Shown piece by piece: positions 16,359-29,605 of a stretch of 64,000 bases of DNA. Source of the DNA: Tillus elongatus (lineage: Eukaryota; Arthropoda; Insecta; Coleoptera; Cleridae); contig OZ023264.1 of the NCBI GenBank assembly GCA_964006375.1, positions 173,710,295 through 173,774,294 on the forward strand, given 5' to 3'. Each line of letters starts with the position of its first letter. The first letter of the stretch is position 1. The notes beneath the pieces are model-generated. The model ran no database searches, was not told where the DNA came from, and worked only from the letters and a program-made list of their open reading frames with translations. Position numbers and translations under genes: made by a program.

Positions 16359-16727
16359 GTTTAACACGAAGTGTTAAAAAATGGAGACTGTATACAACCA
16401 ACTAACAATTTAGTAAATTGTCAGCGCTGCCCCATTTCTACCCTAACATAGGGACAAAGTATGTAAGGCTAGATGCATTCTCACCACAATTAGAACCGTA
16501 GACCGGTTTCGCTCTAATTAAAGCTCGTGAGTACGGCATACTAATCGTAGCGAAAATACACCTATAAAGTAATACTGCTATGGTAACCAGCCTTTCAACA
16601 CTAAGTGTGTGGTAAGACGCGAAGCATGTGCCGCCACCTAGTTGCGGAACCAAGTAGTATATTGTCACGCTAGCTCCAAATAACACAGAGTGTTAAAAAA
16701 TAGAGACTCTGTACAACCAACTAACAA
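16359..16727 (-). mobile_element. retrozyme-like ~320-bp unit (one unit plus partial)
   Basis: The string TAACACGAAGTGTTAAAAAA-like at 16362 recurs at 16681 (TAACACAGAGTGTTAAAAAA), a period of 319 bp, so this is slightly more than one tandem unit. The reverse complement matches both units at 53925-54427 throughout. It has no reading frame. On the minus strand each unit contains a hammerhead. Short tandem, non-coding, hammerhead-bearing units are the hallmark of animal retrozymes. Confidence 0.7.
16478..16560 (-). ncRNA. type I hammerhead ribozyme, core mutated
   Basis: In minus-strand reading the core is CTCACGA (16525-16531; consensus CTGANGA, so G5 is changed to C), a stem II of GCTTT/AGAGC with loop AATT, GAAA, a self-complementary ACCGGT stem III and GTC before the predicted cleavage point (between 16501 and 16500). 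Stem I is CCGTA with TACGG, then an internal loop, then CGATTAG with CTAATTG. The helix is preserved, including a G-U replacement, but the G5 change should abolish catalysis. Confidence 0.7.
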
Positions 16728-17290
16728 ACGGACCTTGTTTTCGGGTTCTCGAAGCCCAAATTTGCGCTCATTTGATTTTTTTTTATAAAGTCTCACCGTC
16801 GATACCTCTCTATTTTTGTTTTAAAAAAGTCGCTAAAAATGTAGAAAGTTGCATAGTACCTTTCATAACCTTAGAGGTATTATGTACAATATGCTAAAAA
16901 AAGATTGTATTTCACAGTGTAAATAACGAGATGGATGAAATGATTCACAGCAAATTACATTATAATGGTGGCACTTAAAACCATAGCCTCAACTAACTGA
17001 AATAACTGTCTAATTACACAGTAACTCAGAAACCTAAATTAGTAACTCATTATAGCCATCTTCCTCATGATTATAGTGTGTCATTAAATATAAGACTTCC
17101 CTCAACAACCCTTCCCGAATCATCTATGTTGCCGCACGTTATCTCGTAGTCTATCATCATATATCAGTTTATCTCAGCCTGAGCGCGTTACCTAAACTTT
17201 AAGTTTAGTTTTACTCCTAACAGGGCAATTTTCTAAAGTTAGGAGTTTGAAGAGACCCTTTGGTCAAAGCCGTCAGACACAGCCACTCAC

Positions 17291-17369
17291 CTTGTGCATC
17301 GACTTCGAGTAGCTCTCCGAAATTCACAAAAACCACAAGCAGGAGAAGCGTCTTCATCTTCTTGAACAT
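17291..17369 (-). CDS. first coding exon of a secreted-protein gene (partial)
   Basis: The minus-strand ATG at 17369 opens MFKKMKTLLLLVVFVNF, followed by a short GELLEVDAQ-type segment: basic N-terminus, hydrophobic core, then polar residues ending in A-Q, a textbook signal peptide. After 79 nt the exon meets CAAG/GTGAGT, a consensus splice donor, leaving a phase-1 junction. An in-frame TAA lies two codons upstream and position -3 is A, supporting this start. A phase-1 intron right after the signal peptide is common in secreted insect proteins. The mature protein is not identifiable because no downstream exon could be recognised at lower coordinates; a long TE-filled intron, an exon outside the window or a decayed gene all fit. 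Function unknown. Confidence 0.6.
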
Positions 17370-17424
17370 CGTTAATTAGTTATGCTGATCACACATAATC
17401 ACAATTAAACTTCCACACGAATCA

Positions 17425-17440
17425 TCATCCACTGAAAAGT
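17425..17440 (-). promoter_or_regulatory. arthropod initiator (Inr) upstream of the exon
   Basis: Minus-strand TTTTCAGTGGATG contains TCAGT, the arthropod initiator consensus, about 60 bp upstream of the ATG. That would give a short 5' UTR. No TATA box is evident 30 bp further upstream. Placement relative to a convincing ATG is the main support. Confidence 0.4.
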
Positions 17441-18393
17441 GTCACAACCACCAGAGACCTCGGGAAGAACGAAAACAAGAACTTTGAAAAAGTTGCAGGA
17501 AGTTTAAAACTATCACGGAAAGCTCAGTTTTATTAATTCGTTTCAGTTTACTGACACATTTACGATTAGGAAAACATTTTTTACGGTCATATATTACGAT
17601 ATGTAGATGTGTATTGGTATAAGTGGTGAGGTGAGGTGGGCGGGTCTTTTCGAATTTAACCGGAAACGTGTGAACGTGGCGCAAGTTACGGCATAGAATT
17701 CTCGCGTGGTACTGAGCTGCGAGCGCTTCAAAGGCTGAAAACCTGCGCGCGAATTTCCCCACCCTGAGTATAAAGCTCCTGTCCTGCCTCTGTGTGATAT
17801 TTGCCTTCTTTTAACGCTTATTCTGTCCCGGACCCACCTGAATACAGCCCTCGAGTGTATTAGACCTTTGTTTGCAAACAAAACACTGTCGCTGGTACAC
17901 TTAACTTGTACCATGTTAAGGATTGATCACTGTATTCATAATTATGAAATTATAACGTGTGCATTATTTACAAAGGTGTTTGTGGGTGTGTTTTATGCTG
18001 CTTAAAACTTATTGCTACATCTGTTATATTCCGGTTTACAAAAACTACAGATAATAGCTATAGGTTATACAATAATAAATAACGGTCAATAATTTAGGTT
18101 GGTTAAGTTTACGTCTAAGTTTCTATAATTGAATATGATAATACACATACAACGTGCTCAAATAACTTTGACCGACTAGCAGATCTCCATTACTATTTTC
18201 CTTGTAGCCTCTGGATAAAAACCTTAATTACAAATTATGACACAGAGAAGTTTAGTTAGGTATTAAGTTATTGTAAAGTTCGTCTCATAGGCACGAGAGG
18301 ACGCGGTAGCAACTGCCGAACAAAAAGTTCTATTTTTTGGACAAATCGCCAATAAATGTAACTGTTTTATAATCTCTGGAAAATTATGCACAA

Positions 18394-18401
<8 letters not shown>

Positions 18402-18484
<83 letters not shown>
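18402..18484. repeat. (TA)n microsatellite at a transposon end
   Basis: About 40 TA units ending exactly where the transposon end GGGTGTTTCAAAAATG begins. Confidence 0.95.
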
Positions 18485-18489
<5 letters not shown>

Positions 18490-18967
18490 GTTTCAAAAAT
18501 GATTATCTATGTTAAACGTGCACATTTAGCGCACAAAAAAACAAGACTATCTTTTCATATAAACATGGGTTCGCAAATGCTTAGTTATTTAAATACAGCG
18601 TGTTAAATTTATTTGTTTTTGTCAGTTTTTCACGAATAGTCCGAGTCAAATGAAAATTTTGGCGTGAAAATTGGCATGTGAAGGTTTTTGAGGGCAAGAA
18701 ATTTAAATATGTTATTGTTAATAACACTGCTGGCAGAGGACGCCACCTGTAAGACTATGCTTGCATTCAATTGGCTATAATTTTTTGACACCCAGTAACA
18801 TCGATCTACCGTATAGCTACATTGCAGCCCTTATCAATTGTAAGAAACAAATATATACTTGATTTAAATCTCCCAGACACACCATTTTCTGCGACAAATC
18901 ATGACAATACATTTTTCACCTTTTAATTGCTATCAGTATGTATAAACTAAATTTTCTTATTCTCTAG

Positions 18968-19303
18968 AGGGTAAGAACGTGTGCCTTTGAACCGAACTGG
19001 GTTCAATCCTAGGGTACTCCTTTTACTTTTTCAGTACAAACTGTAACATTTACATCAACCGAGGTTCTGCCATTGTAATTGAGCAAGTTGAATTTCTGCA
19101 CGTTCCACCCTTCGGAGGGGGCGTAAAGCCGTCGGTCCCGCGTCCATACGATTTTGGGCACGTTAAAGGTCCCTACGCTCCTTACAGAAAGGGAGGGGTT
19201 CGGCAAAATTTCCAGGATAGTAAGGTGAAACTGCTCCCTGGCGTCGGTAATTGGCCATAGTCGCGAAAATGGGCCAACGTTAAAGAAACCAAACACTCAC
19301 ATA
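18968..19303 (+). mobile_element. tRNA-derived SINE, 5'-truncated, 12-bp TSD
   Basis: Same family as 2993-3356, including CACTTTTTCAGTAC-like, TCAACCGAGGTTCTG and CTGCTCCCTGGCGTC. The A-box region is lost and the B-box reads GGGTTCAATCC. The duplication CTTATTCTCTAG flanks it at 18956-18967 and 19304-19315. The tail is a short CACTCACATA remnant. It inserted into the left arm of the transposon, so it is younger than that transposon. Confidence 0.9.
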
Positions 19304-19599
19304 CTTATTCTCTAGTTAAATGTTAAGATCTTACCAGAAAAAAGAACTGACAAGACACAATCATGAACAAAAAATAAATAAATAAAAAGCCATGATAACA
19401 AACTTTGAACAAATCATTTAACAAAGTGGTTTCCATCGTTACGGGACTTGACTTGTGCGTTTTCGTCGTGATATATACTACATTTGACTTTACGTTTGAG
19501 ACTACTCACTATTTTCAAGTAATTAATTGTATTGTCCGTGAATTTTCTAATTAAATATGGAAGTCTTTATCAACAGTGAACTAACAGACAGGCATGTTA

Positions 19600-20690
19600 T
19601 GTATTACAGGCTTTTGGTAACTGTTATTAGGCGAAACGACTGTATGAAGAAGCCTTCCCAAATCGAAGAATTCCAGACAGAATGATGTTTCAACGGATTG
19701 ACATCCGTCCGCGAGAAACAGGTACATACTTACGTTATCTAATACATCGATCTGTCTCTTTCGAATATACATTTTTTTACCAGGTACCCTTAATAAAGTT
19801 AATGCTGATCGAGACAGACCACGAAGTGCACGAAAGCCTGGTTTTGAAGAGGCTTTTCTGGATGAAATTGAACAAAATCTAAAAATCAGTACTAGGGAAA
19901 TGTCCAGTCATCTGGGAGCATCCAATGCAATGATATAGCGAGTTCTTCACGACCAACAATTGCGTCCATATCACATCCAACGTGTACAGGCACTATCACC
20001 TGAAAGAGATTTTAAACCTACAATTTTGTCAATGGTTTCTTCAACATAATAATGTGGAGAACTTGTTGAATTGTGCATTGTTAACTGACGAGTCTGAAGT
20101 TAGGCGCAACGGGATCGTCAATTTTCGTAACAGCCATATTTGGGCTCACGAAAATCCCCACGCAGTTTTTGAAAGGCATGATCAACAGCATTTTCCCTTA
20201 AATCTATGGGCTGGAATTGTAGGGTGTAACTTGATAGGACATTTTTTTTACCTCACAGACTTAATGCTACAACTTATCTTGAATTCCTGCAAAACCAACT
20301 AATTGGGATACTAGAAAATGTACCTCTTGAAATAACACATAAGCTTTGGTTTATGCATGACGGAGCCCCCCCACATTTCGCACTAAATATCAGAAATTAC
20401 CTAAGTAATACCTTTGGACGCAGATGGATCGGACGCGGTGGACCTCAGTCATGGCCGGCTCGATCCCCTGATTTGAATCCTATGGACTTTTATTTATGAG
20501 GGCATCTCAAAGCATTGTTTACGAAGCACATGTTGAAAATGTTGATAATCTGCAGCAAAGAATTGTACTTGGATGCGAACAAATTAAAGAAATACACCAG
20601 AAATATTTCACAGAGTACGACGTTGTATGCTCCGCAGAATACTAAAGTGTATTGAAGTGGAGGGTGGCCATTTTGAACATTTATTGCAGT
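19600..20690 (+). pseudogene. DDE transposase with a 62-bp intron, inactive
   Basis: The N-terminal DUF4817-like recognition region is readable (EEAFPNRRIPDRMMFQR). At 19722-19783 a 62-bp GT...AG segment with a T-rich acceptor (TTTTTTTACCAG) interrupts RETG and TLNKVNADRDRPRSARKPGF; removing it restores one frame, so it is a spliceosomal intron. Downstream blocks are STREMSSHLGAS, LLTDESEV (first Asp), AHENPHAVF, HDGAPPHFALNIRNYL (second Asp) and RWIGRGGPQSWPARSPDLN followed by PMDFY (third Asp). Stops occur, for example TGA replacing the Trp of the LWGHLK motif near 20498. The triad is intact but the frame is dead. Confidence 0.8.
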
Positions 20691-21681
20691 CAGGTATCAT
20701 AAAAAGTTATACACTTTTTTATTTGTTGTTTTAATATCATAACTGAAATATTTCGAAAATGGTGTGTCTGAGAGATTTGGATCAAATATACTAAGGTAAT
20801 ATTAGTGTGAAAAACAAGTTTGATATGTTTAGAGATTTAGCCGAGATATCCCCTTATGTAATGTAAAGATTTTTCAAGTTGTACCTGCAAAATTAAAGTT
20901 TCCTTAGCTTAACGATATTTTTTACTCGATGAGAGGACTACAAGAAAAATGGTAATAGGCAAAGCTGACCTTAAGACTCGTAAAATATTTGAGAAGCGGA
21001 TGGGTCTCAAAACTAAGGAAGAAAACAAAGAAAAAATATTAGGTACAGGAAATAGAATAAAGTAGTAAGCGTCAGTCGAATTTGTCTAATTTTGAAAAAA
21101 CATAGAGCTCTTCATCTTCAGCCAATGAAGTTATTCAATATGAATGCCATAAAATTTCCGATATTATTATGACAGATTGTTGGCCACCTACAAGTTCTCA
21201 AATGGGAGTAAAACTTCCAAGTTTAGCTGAGGCTTGTGACAGAACTGGGGTCTGCTGCAATTCTTGTGAATGCAGCTTTAAAATACATGGGAGTTTTGAC
21301 TAAAGAGGATCCATCTAAAATAGTCGATTGCAGTAAATTAAGGAAAGAAGGAGCGAAAGCTCGTAATCTTGAAAGGAAAGCTAAAGAACATCAGTCATTG
21401 TTATATGGAATTTATTGTGACGGACGTAATGACAGAACCTTAACTCAATTTAAAGAAGAACGAATTGTGTCAAGGAAGACTATAACAGAAGAGCATGTTG
21501 TACTGGAACGCGGATCCATGTGTTTAGGTCACGTCACTCCTCGTTCTGGTAATTCAATAAGTACTAAAACAAGCATTTTAGAGTTTTTAGAAGAAAATGT
21601 CGATCTTTCTGAACTGAAAGCTATTGAATGTGATGGCACTGTTGTGACTACTGGTTCTAAAAATTGAATCTTAAGATCTCT

Positions 21682-23693
21682 AAATCCTGTGACAAGGCCA
21701 GACTTGAAAAGGTCAAAGCTCATAAAACGCTTCTACACAATCCCAGTCAAGAAAATCGTCAAGTATTTAACGACGCAAGAAACCGCTATGTCCGCATTCT
21801 TTCTGAGGCAAAAAACTCGTTTATTAACCACATCAAAAACAAAGTCCTTTTAAGCTCCAACGGCGGCAAACCCTTCTGGACTCTTGCTAAATCTATTGGG
21901 AATAATTTCTGCAAAAGCACGTTCCCACCTCTTGTCTCAGGGGATGAAATTGTTTCTACCGCCCTGGGCAAGGCTGAACTTTTTGCTTCGTTGTTCGCCA
22001 GCAATTCTACTCTCAACCCACCTCCAAATGTTCAACCACCAACAGTCCCCAATGTCGCGCATAAAATGACGGATATCATTTTCCAAACTAAAAAGGTACG
22101 AAAGATGCTCTGTTCTCTTAATACCAGGAAAGCCTCTGGCCTTGACGAGATCCCAGCAATTGTTCTCAAAAAATGCGCACCAGAACTTGCTCCTGTCCTG
22201 ACTCGTCTATTTCAGATATCTTATTATACAATAAAGGCATATTCCGTAGTAACTGGAAAACTGCTTGAGAACAACTCATCCCCAAGAAAGGATCCAAAGC
22301 GCTTCCTAGCAACTACAGGCCTATTTCTCTCCTTTAAGTCGTCTCTAAAGTGTTGGAAAAGTATATAAACACCGAATTACTAAAATTTCTGGAAAAACAC
22401 AGTCTAATCCACCACAGGCAGTATGGATTCCGTCAGCGCAGATCGACTGCCGACCTCCTTTCCTTTGTCACCCATTCTTTAAACAAGTCTATGGAACTAC
22501 ATGGTGAATCCCAAATTGTCGCTCTAGACATATCCAAAGCATTCGACCAGGTCTGGCACTCAGCGCTGCTTAATAAACTTCCGGCCTATGGCCTACCACC
22601 AAAACTTTGTACCTGGACAGCAAATTTTCTCTCCAACAGGAGAATTTCTGTTGTTGTGGATAGCCATTCCTCTAAACTGTATCCAATGAATGCAGGAGTT
22701 CCTCAAGGTTCAGCTTTAGCCCCTACTTTGTTTCTTCTCCACATCAATGACCTACTCTCTAGTACATCCAACCCACTTCACAGTTACGCGGACGACAGCA
22801 CTCTCCACTCAAATATACAATATTCTAAGCCTGTCTCCTTAGCCCAATTAGATGAGGATCGCAGACTCATGGAGGGTTCTGTCTCCGTGGATCTACAAAA
22901 AATATTAGCCTGGGGAAGTAGAAATCTTGTACAATTCAACCCCACCAAATCTCAGTCTTGCTTTCTCATAAGAGATACACCAGCCCTAGACCCATCACAA
23001 TGAACAACCAAGTTATTCAAAGTAATGAGTCATTTTCTCTTGTTGGCATTTCTGTGGATCGAAACCTTAATTGGCACCAACATGTTACATCAATTGCAGA
23101 AGCGGCTGCTAAGAAATTAGGTTTCCTCTTCCTGGCTCGCAAATACTTTTCACCAGCTAATCTCTATACCTTATATACTTCACAAATAAGGCCAAACCTC
23201 GAATACTGCTCCCACATCTGAGGTGCAGCTGCCGCTTCTACACTCGCTATCCTGGACTCCATTCAAAAGAGAGCTATACGTCTCATCGGTGACCCCACCC
23301 TCACCCAAAGTCTGCCATCCCTTGCCCACCGACCTGCCGTTGGTGACCTCTCTCTATTTTATAGATATCTTCACGGGCACTGCTTAGAGGAGCTCTCCTC
23401 CATAGTTCCCCCACCTGCTGCACCCAACAGATCTACCAGGGGAACAGAGCGAATGCACCCTTTTACTGTCCAGGTCACCATAAATAGAACTTCTTGTTAT
23501 GCTTGCTCTTTTGTCCCGAGGACTTCCAAGTTGTGGAATTCCTTGCCGGCACATGTTTTTCCTTCTCCTCCGAACCTCCAAACCTTCAAGTCCAGAATTA
23601 ACAAGCTGCCTCTTTCCTCCTTGTCAACACCCACGGTACGATAGTATTTAGGCTGTAAGCCCTCGTGGTGTGTTGTTGAAATTAAAAAAAAAG
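21682..23693 (+). mobile_element. CR1/Jockey-type LINE, 5'-truncated (copy A)
   Basis: Begins at TCTCTAAATCCTGTGACAAG, inside the endonuclease-RT linker when compared with copy C (35455), and ends in a short A-rich tail at 23681-23692. 5' truncation with an A-rich 3' end is typical of target-primed reverse transcription. It interrupts the uncharacterised ORF. No clear target-site duplication could be matched by eye. Confidence 0.88.
21700..23642 (+). pseudogene. LINE reverse transcriptase (copy A)
   Basis: RT motifs in order across two main frames: KASGLDEIPAIVLKKCAPEL (palm entry), a shifted IPKK/SNYRPISLL region near 22300, EKHSLIHHRQYGFRQRRSTA, IVALDISKAFDQVWH (motif A, catalytic Asp), GVPQGSALAPTLFLLHINDL (motif B) and SYADDSTLHS (motif C with both catalytic Asp). 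The thumb region contains VGISVDRNLNWHQHV and the C-terminus RTSKLWNSLPAHVFP with FKSRINKLPL. Frame shifts near 22250 and 22990 and a stop at 23221 disable it. The enzyme would have copied its own RNA at nicked DNA. Confidence 0.9.
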
Positions 23694-24287
23694 AGCTTTC
23701 TCTGGGACGAAGCTTGCAATGGTTCGTTTGTTTGTTACACGCTAATGAACTGCCATTCTGTTACAAGATTTAGATGAAAAAACTAGTGGGCCAAAAGGAT
23801 ATTGTGGCGAATTTGGAAAGGAACTGGAGACTTACGAAACGATGCCGGTGATAAATTTTGAAAAAATAGAAATCGCTTGACCTGAAATTACTATGGAAGA
23901 ACAAAGTATCGATCAACAATATCTCTATGAAATCTGTGCTGCAATTTCTGAAGATAATGTTTGTGTGAGTTTGTCACTAAGGGAACCAGGAAAATGGCTC
24001 ATTCGAGATGGTTAACGACGGCTAATCGGATTTTGATATTACATGTGTCAAGAGAGAAGCCGTCGCCTAGTCTCAAAATTTTAACAGAGTATGTTATTAA
24101 AGTAATCGCTCTTACATGGTTTGAAATTAAAACAAAACTGTTTTACTACATACAGACTTGGAGACTACTTCTCTGGATTCACTGTTGGTTTTTATTTTTG
24201 TAGGTGAAGGACGTGGCCAGCGCGTAAGCTAACTGGAGCAATTGGCCCTTATGAATTATGGAAGTTCTAGTGTGTTCTTCAAAGTTT

Positions 24288-24326
24288 CTGTGACTAGTTT
24301 CGCTGCTTGACAGCATTCTCAGACAG
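24288..24326 (-). ncRNA. PLE hammerhead ribozyme, one core change
   Basis: Minus strand: stem I CTGT with ACAG; core CTGAGAA (consensus CTGANGA, so G8 is replaced by A); one extra U; stem II GCTG/CAGC; GAAA; self-complementary ACTAGT as stem III; C at the cleavage position. The scheme matches the PLE hammerheads at 38.2, 40.9 and 43.2 kb. The G8 change predicts loss of activity. Confidence 0.6.
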
Positions 24327-24762
24327 ATTAAAATTGAATTAGTACGAAATCATGACAACTACAAATAAACAACCGTTGCTATGTTATAATATGATCTTTT
24401 GATCAAAAAATGTTTATCAAATTGAAAATAAAATGAAAGACAGATGACAGATGAGTATTTCAAAATGTCTACGTGATGTATGTCAATATTTAACATAAAA
24501 ATAGAACCAGCCTATAATTACTATGATAACAGTTATAACAATAAAATAAATAATAATAACAGTATAAAAGCAGTCTCTATATAACGAAATTATTGACATA
24601 CATCAACTCATTATCTTATTACAAATTTTTTGAAACAATAGTTAAATTTATTTTTCTTTGACTTATTTAATTAGAAAGAAGAATATTCAAGAAAGGGGAA
24701 TTCATTAAATCAGTTTGCTCGTTTAAAACAAGGTAGTTATTGTCGCGTGTGTGCTTTTTGAC

Positions 24763-24987
24763 TTATAAAGCTTCAAAAAAGTCTAGTTTACGTTTGTCAT
24801 TATAAAAATGTTGTGGTTGTATGCGGTTATTTACTGTAGGTCTATGTTCTGTATGAATAATATGTTTTGCAAATGTAGATTTGTCAGCGTGGTTATTTCT
24901 AAATGCAGAAATATGTTCTTTGTATCGGGTGTTAAAATTTCTAGAAACCCAAAAATTTCTTGAAGCCAAATTTGGTCTCCATCCCAT
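24763..24987 (-). pseudogene. PLE GIY-YIG endonuclease C-terminus
   Basis: Best-preserved GIY-YIG fragment of this PLE family: RNFNTRYKEHISAFRNNH, ADKSTFAKHIIHTEHRP, then NNRIQPQHF and KRKLDFFEAL. The R...R.KEH and downstream N...AKH...H spacing fits the PLE endonuclease module. The GIY/YIG strands are upstream and not readable here (region 24990-25030), so the fragment cannot be functional on its own. The frame ends at a stop at 24763 near the usual C-terminus. Confidence 0.68.
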
Positions 24988-24990
24988 CTA

Positions 24991-26890
24991 AATTCTTCCT
25001 AATCCGTTATCTACAACGTATTAAATTTTGTTTTAGGCATTTTAATTGACAACATTTTGGTTTACTTTCAACACTTCCAAAAATATGTTTCGCACCGAAC
25101 TTTTAGCGCTCTTCCTAAGATGAACTGAGTGGTACTAACTAAAATTTACTAAACTGCCGGTCATTTTGGCATATGGAACAAAATCTTTGTTATTTGTACT
25201 TCGAATTATGATAATTCCAACCATCTGGGTTTTTCGCGATTCCGGTTATATAATATAATAGTCTATTTAGCATCGTCTACGATTCTACGAATTTTATCAG
25301 CCACCTCTCCCAGCGTTAAGTTCCAGGAACTGCACTGGCCGTCTTTATATTTTTGGGTCTAAGTAAAGATTATAAATCAGACTGTATAGCTTTACGTCCT
25401 TTGTGTTTGACATAATTTGAAAAGTTGTGAGAAAAAATGCAAGACTTGCTGGTTGATATGTAATAATGCATTTTCTATGCAAGAAAATTCAAATTGCATT
25501 TTTTCCGTGATTTAGTAATGAACGTGTAACTTTCTTAAATAATTGTTACTGTGTGACACCAAACCATAATAGGCAATGTCCAGCAAATCGTTACAAAGTA
25601 GTAAGCGGATAATTCTTCTTATATTTCAGCCATAAGTAGAAAAATGTTTGCTGGACGTGCTGGATAAGAATACTCTGTAAACTTCAGGACACGTGTCTGG
25701 CATGTAGAACTGCATATTCCAGGTTGAACGTAGGAAAAGTTGTAAATGTTCTCAACTTCCCGTGCGAAGTAAGAAATCTGCCGCGATATTTATGAGAAAT
25801 TCTAGTTCCTTTATGTTTATGAATAAATAAGTGAAGTTTTTTCTGGTAGTAAATTTTCACTGAAAGTTTGTACCGACGATGAATCCATTATCAAGTTTAC
25901 TGCTCTGAAGATTTATTAGAAGTTATGAAATTCCGCGCAGGTTTCACTTCTTGACATTTAGCTTCAGTTTTCACGAACAGCGTATTCAGATTATTGAATG
26001 AAACACACTTAGCATAATAAGCTCCTTACAAGAATGCGAATATATACGTCTATCTGAGGAGTAGAGTTTTCCTGTGGATTTGCGAGAGAAACAATTACTT
26101 TCTATGTCTAAATTTATATATTTCTTGTTACCACATCTAGTTCCATAAATGCTCATGTTACAACTATTTGTTACAACTGTGATGTAACTTCGTTACTCAC
26201 AAAACTTATCGAACAGGAGTTCCAACCAACTTAAGTCTGCACTACTTGTAATATGTGTTGGCTCAGATGGTTGAAAATTATTAGGTGAAACAATTAAAGT
26301 GTAATTTAAAATACATTTGATACGCTTATGTCAGAAACGACCCAAGTCACTTTTTAACGTTTTTCTCTTTGTTTAATTACGTTTTGTACTGATGTACCAC
26401 ATTTTATTTGTTTTTGTTTCTTGATTAGCTCGAAGGACCTGATTATGTTTTGTTAAATTAAACGCTGATTTTAGTAACACTTAACGTTTAATAACAAACT
26501 GTAAACTTATACAAAATTACTTATAATATGGTATGATTTAGAGTACATGAGAACTCTCGAAATGAGTAATAATTATTTTCACAAGCGTGTTGCTTGTTTG
26601 GAGTCTATATAAGAACTGCTTTGAATGAATATCGAATTTTCCTACGCTATCTACCTGAGATAGGTTGGCAGATTTGTCGTCAATTGTAAACAAGAAATGA
26701 CATTTGTTGGGTTATTCCTAACCATGTTTAAAATTGCATTGTACAGATGGTAAATGTCATAACAAAGAAATCTACTGAGAAATATGTAAATTTGAGAGGT
26801 CTAATCCTCCAGACGAGACGCCTTAACACTGTTTGATATTGTTTTCTAAGGTTGTTTCGTTGTTTATTTCATTGTAATTCATTATTTATT
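24991..26890. other. 1.9 kb without recognised features
   Basis: No HLE, TIR, LINE or convincing frame was noticed; it may be unique intergenic or intronic host DNA. Only a small inverted repeat was seen (TGTCCAGCAAA near 25577 and TTTGCTGGACG near 25644). Confidence 0.45.
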
Positions 26891-29410
<2,520 letters not shown>

Positions 29411-29605
29411 GTTGGTAGGATTGTGTGTGAACAGCACCTCTGGGAGGTCTTTTATTTCGTTAAAACAACAAAAAACTCATCCAAGTTTTTACTATTACGA
29501 TACGCTCGTCTAATTAGACAACGGGATTGATTTATAGTGTCAGGTTTGAGCTGACGGTAATATACTTATGTCAATGTAAAACACATATTACTCTATGGCC
29601 GAACA
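29411..29605 (+). repeat. repeat related to the 6.6-7.0 kb palindrome arm
   Basis: Shares GTTGGTAGGATT, GGGAGGTCTTTTATTTCGTT, AACAACAAAAAACTCATCCA and a downstream GGTAATATACTTATGTCAAT with 6913-7070. Here only one arm is present, joined abruptly to LINE sequence, so this unit can move or rearrange independently of the palindrome. Confidence 0.75.

Larger units (their letters stand above)
15967..16860 (-). repeat. HLE copy holding a retrozyme-like insertion
   Basis: Reverse HLE opening with GGGACGCAGCAAGTGC. Its TA array is almost lost (about 16288-16312). The 5' arm (CTGACGCTGGATATGGGTTC) runs to 16357, is interrupted, and resumes at about 16728 (GCGCTCATTTGATTTTTTTT, CACCGTCGATACCTCTC). 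The decay of the array and arms indicates an old copy. Confidence 0.65.
16861..18401. other. low-repeat island with a host gene 5' end
   Basis: Contrasts with the rest of the window: no HLE, TIR or LINE homology was noticed. It contains the signal-peptide exon (17291-17369) and its initiator. A more G+C-rich stretch follows upstream of the gene at about 17590-17870, with CGCGCGAATTTCCC and a plus-strand TATAAAG at about 17770. Frames in 17442-17914 are not supported as coding. Confidence 0.5.
18485..20815 (+). mobile_element. Tc1/IS630-type transposon, right end truncated
   Basis: The left end GGGTGTTTCAAAAATGATTA abuts a TA array. An inner stretch at about 18850-18890 (AAATCTCCCAGACACACCAT) is the inverse of 20760-20800 (ATGGTGTGTCTGAGAGATTT), so these are the inner parts of long TIRs. 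The outer 350 bp has no counterpart at the right, indicating truncation there. A SINE interrupts the left arm at 18968-19303. The transposase lies between. Confidence 0.72.
20930..24070 (+). pseudogene. uncharacterised arthropod ORF split by a LINE
   Basis: The left part reads MGVKLPSLAEACDRTG, shifts frame near 21240, then AAILVNAALKYMGVLTKEDP, IVDCSKLRKEGAKARNLERK, GIYCDGRNDRTLTQF, EEHVVLERG, GHVTPRSGNSIS and AIECDGTVVTTGSKN (a stop replaces the next residue). The right part resumes at about 23694 with LGRSLQWFVCLLHANELPF, then GPKGYCGEFGKELETYETMP, DQQYLYEICAAIS and SLREPGKMAHSRWLTTANRI. From memory this resembles a widespread, unnamed family of arthropod proteins usually annotated as hypothetical; the conserved Asp residues hint at an RNase H/DDE-like fold, which is inference. 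Left and right halves join with only about ten codons missing, so one LINE insertion (21682-23693) split it. Confidence 0.65.
24090..24990 (-). mobile_element. Penelope-like element 3' remnant
   Basis: Minus-oriented: the GIY-YIG frame (24987-24763) is followed by a non-coding stretch and a hammerhead at 24326-24288. It aligns in order with 8100-9320. The reverse transcriptase part is missing upstream. Position of the ribozyme downstream of the GIY-YIG frame agrees with known PLE organisation, in which the terminal repeats carry hammerheads. Confidence 0.7.

Noticed and set aside
17442..17914. Two 106-codon minus-strand frames upstream of the signal-peptide exon
   Set aside because: They overlap in different frames, contain no recognised domain and lie in the promoter-side G+C-rich stretch; chance frames are more likely.
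24991..26890. Possible host exons
   Set aside because: No frame with domain, signal peptide or convincing splice sites could be supported.
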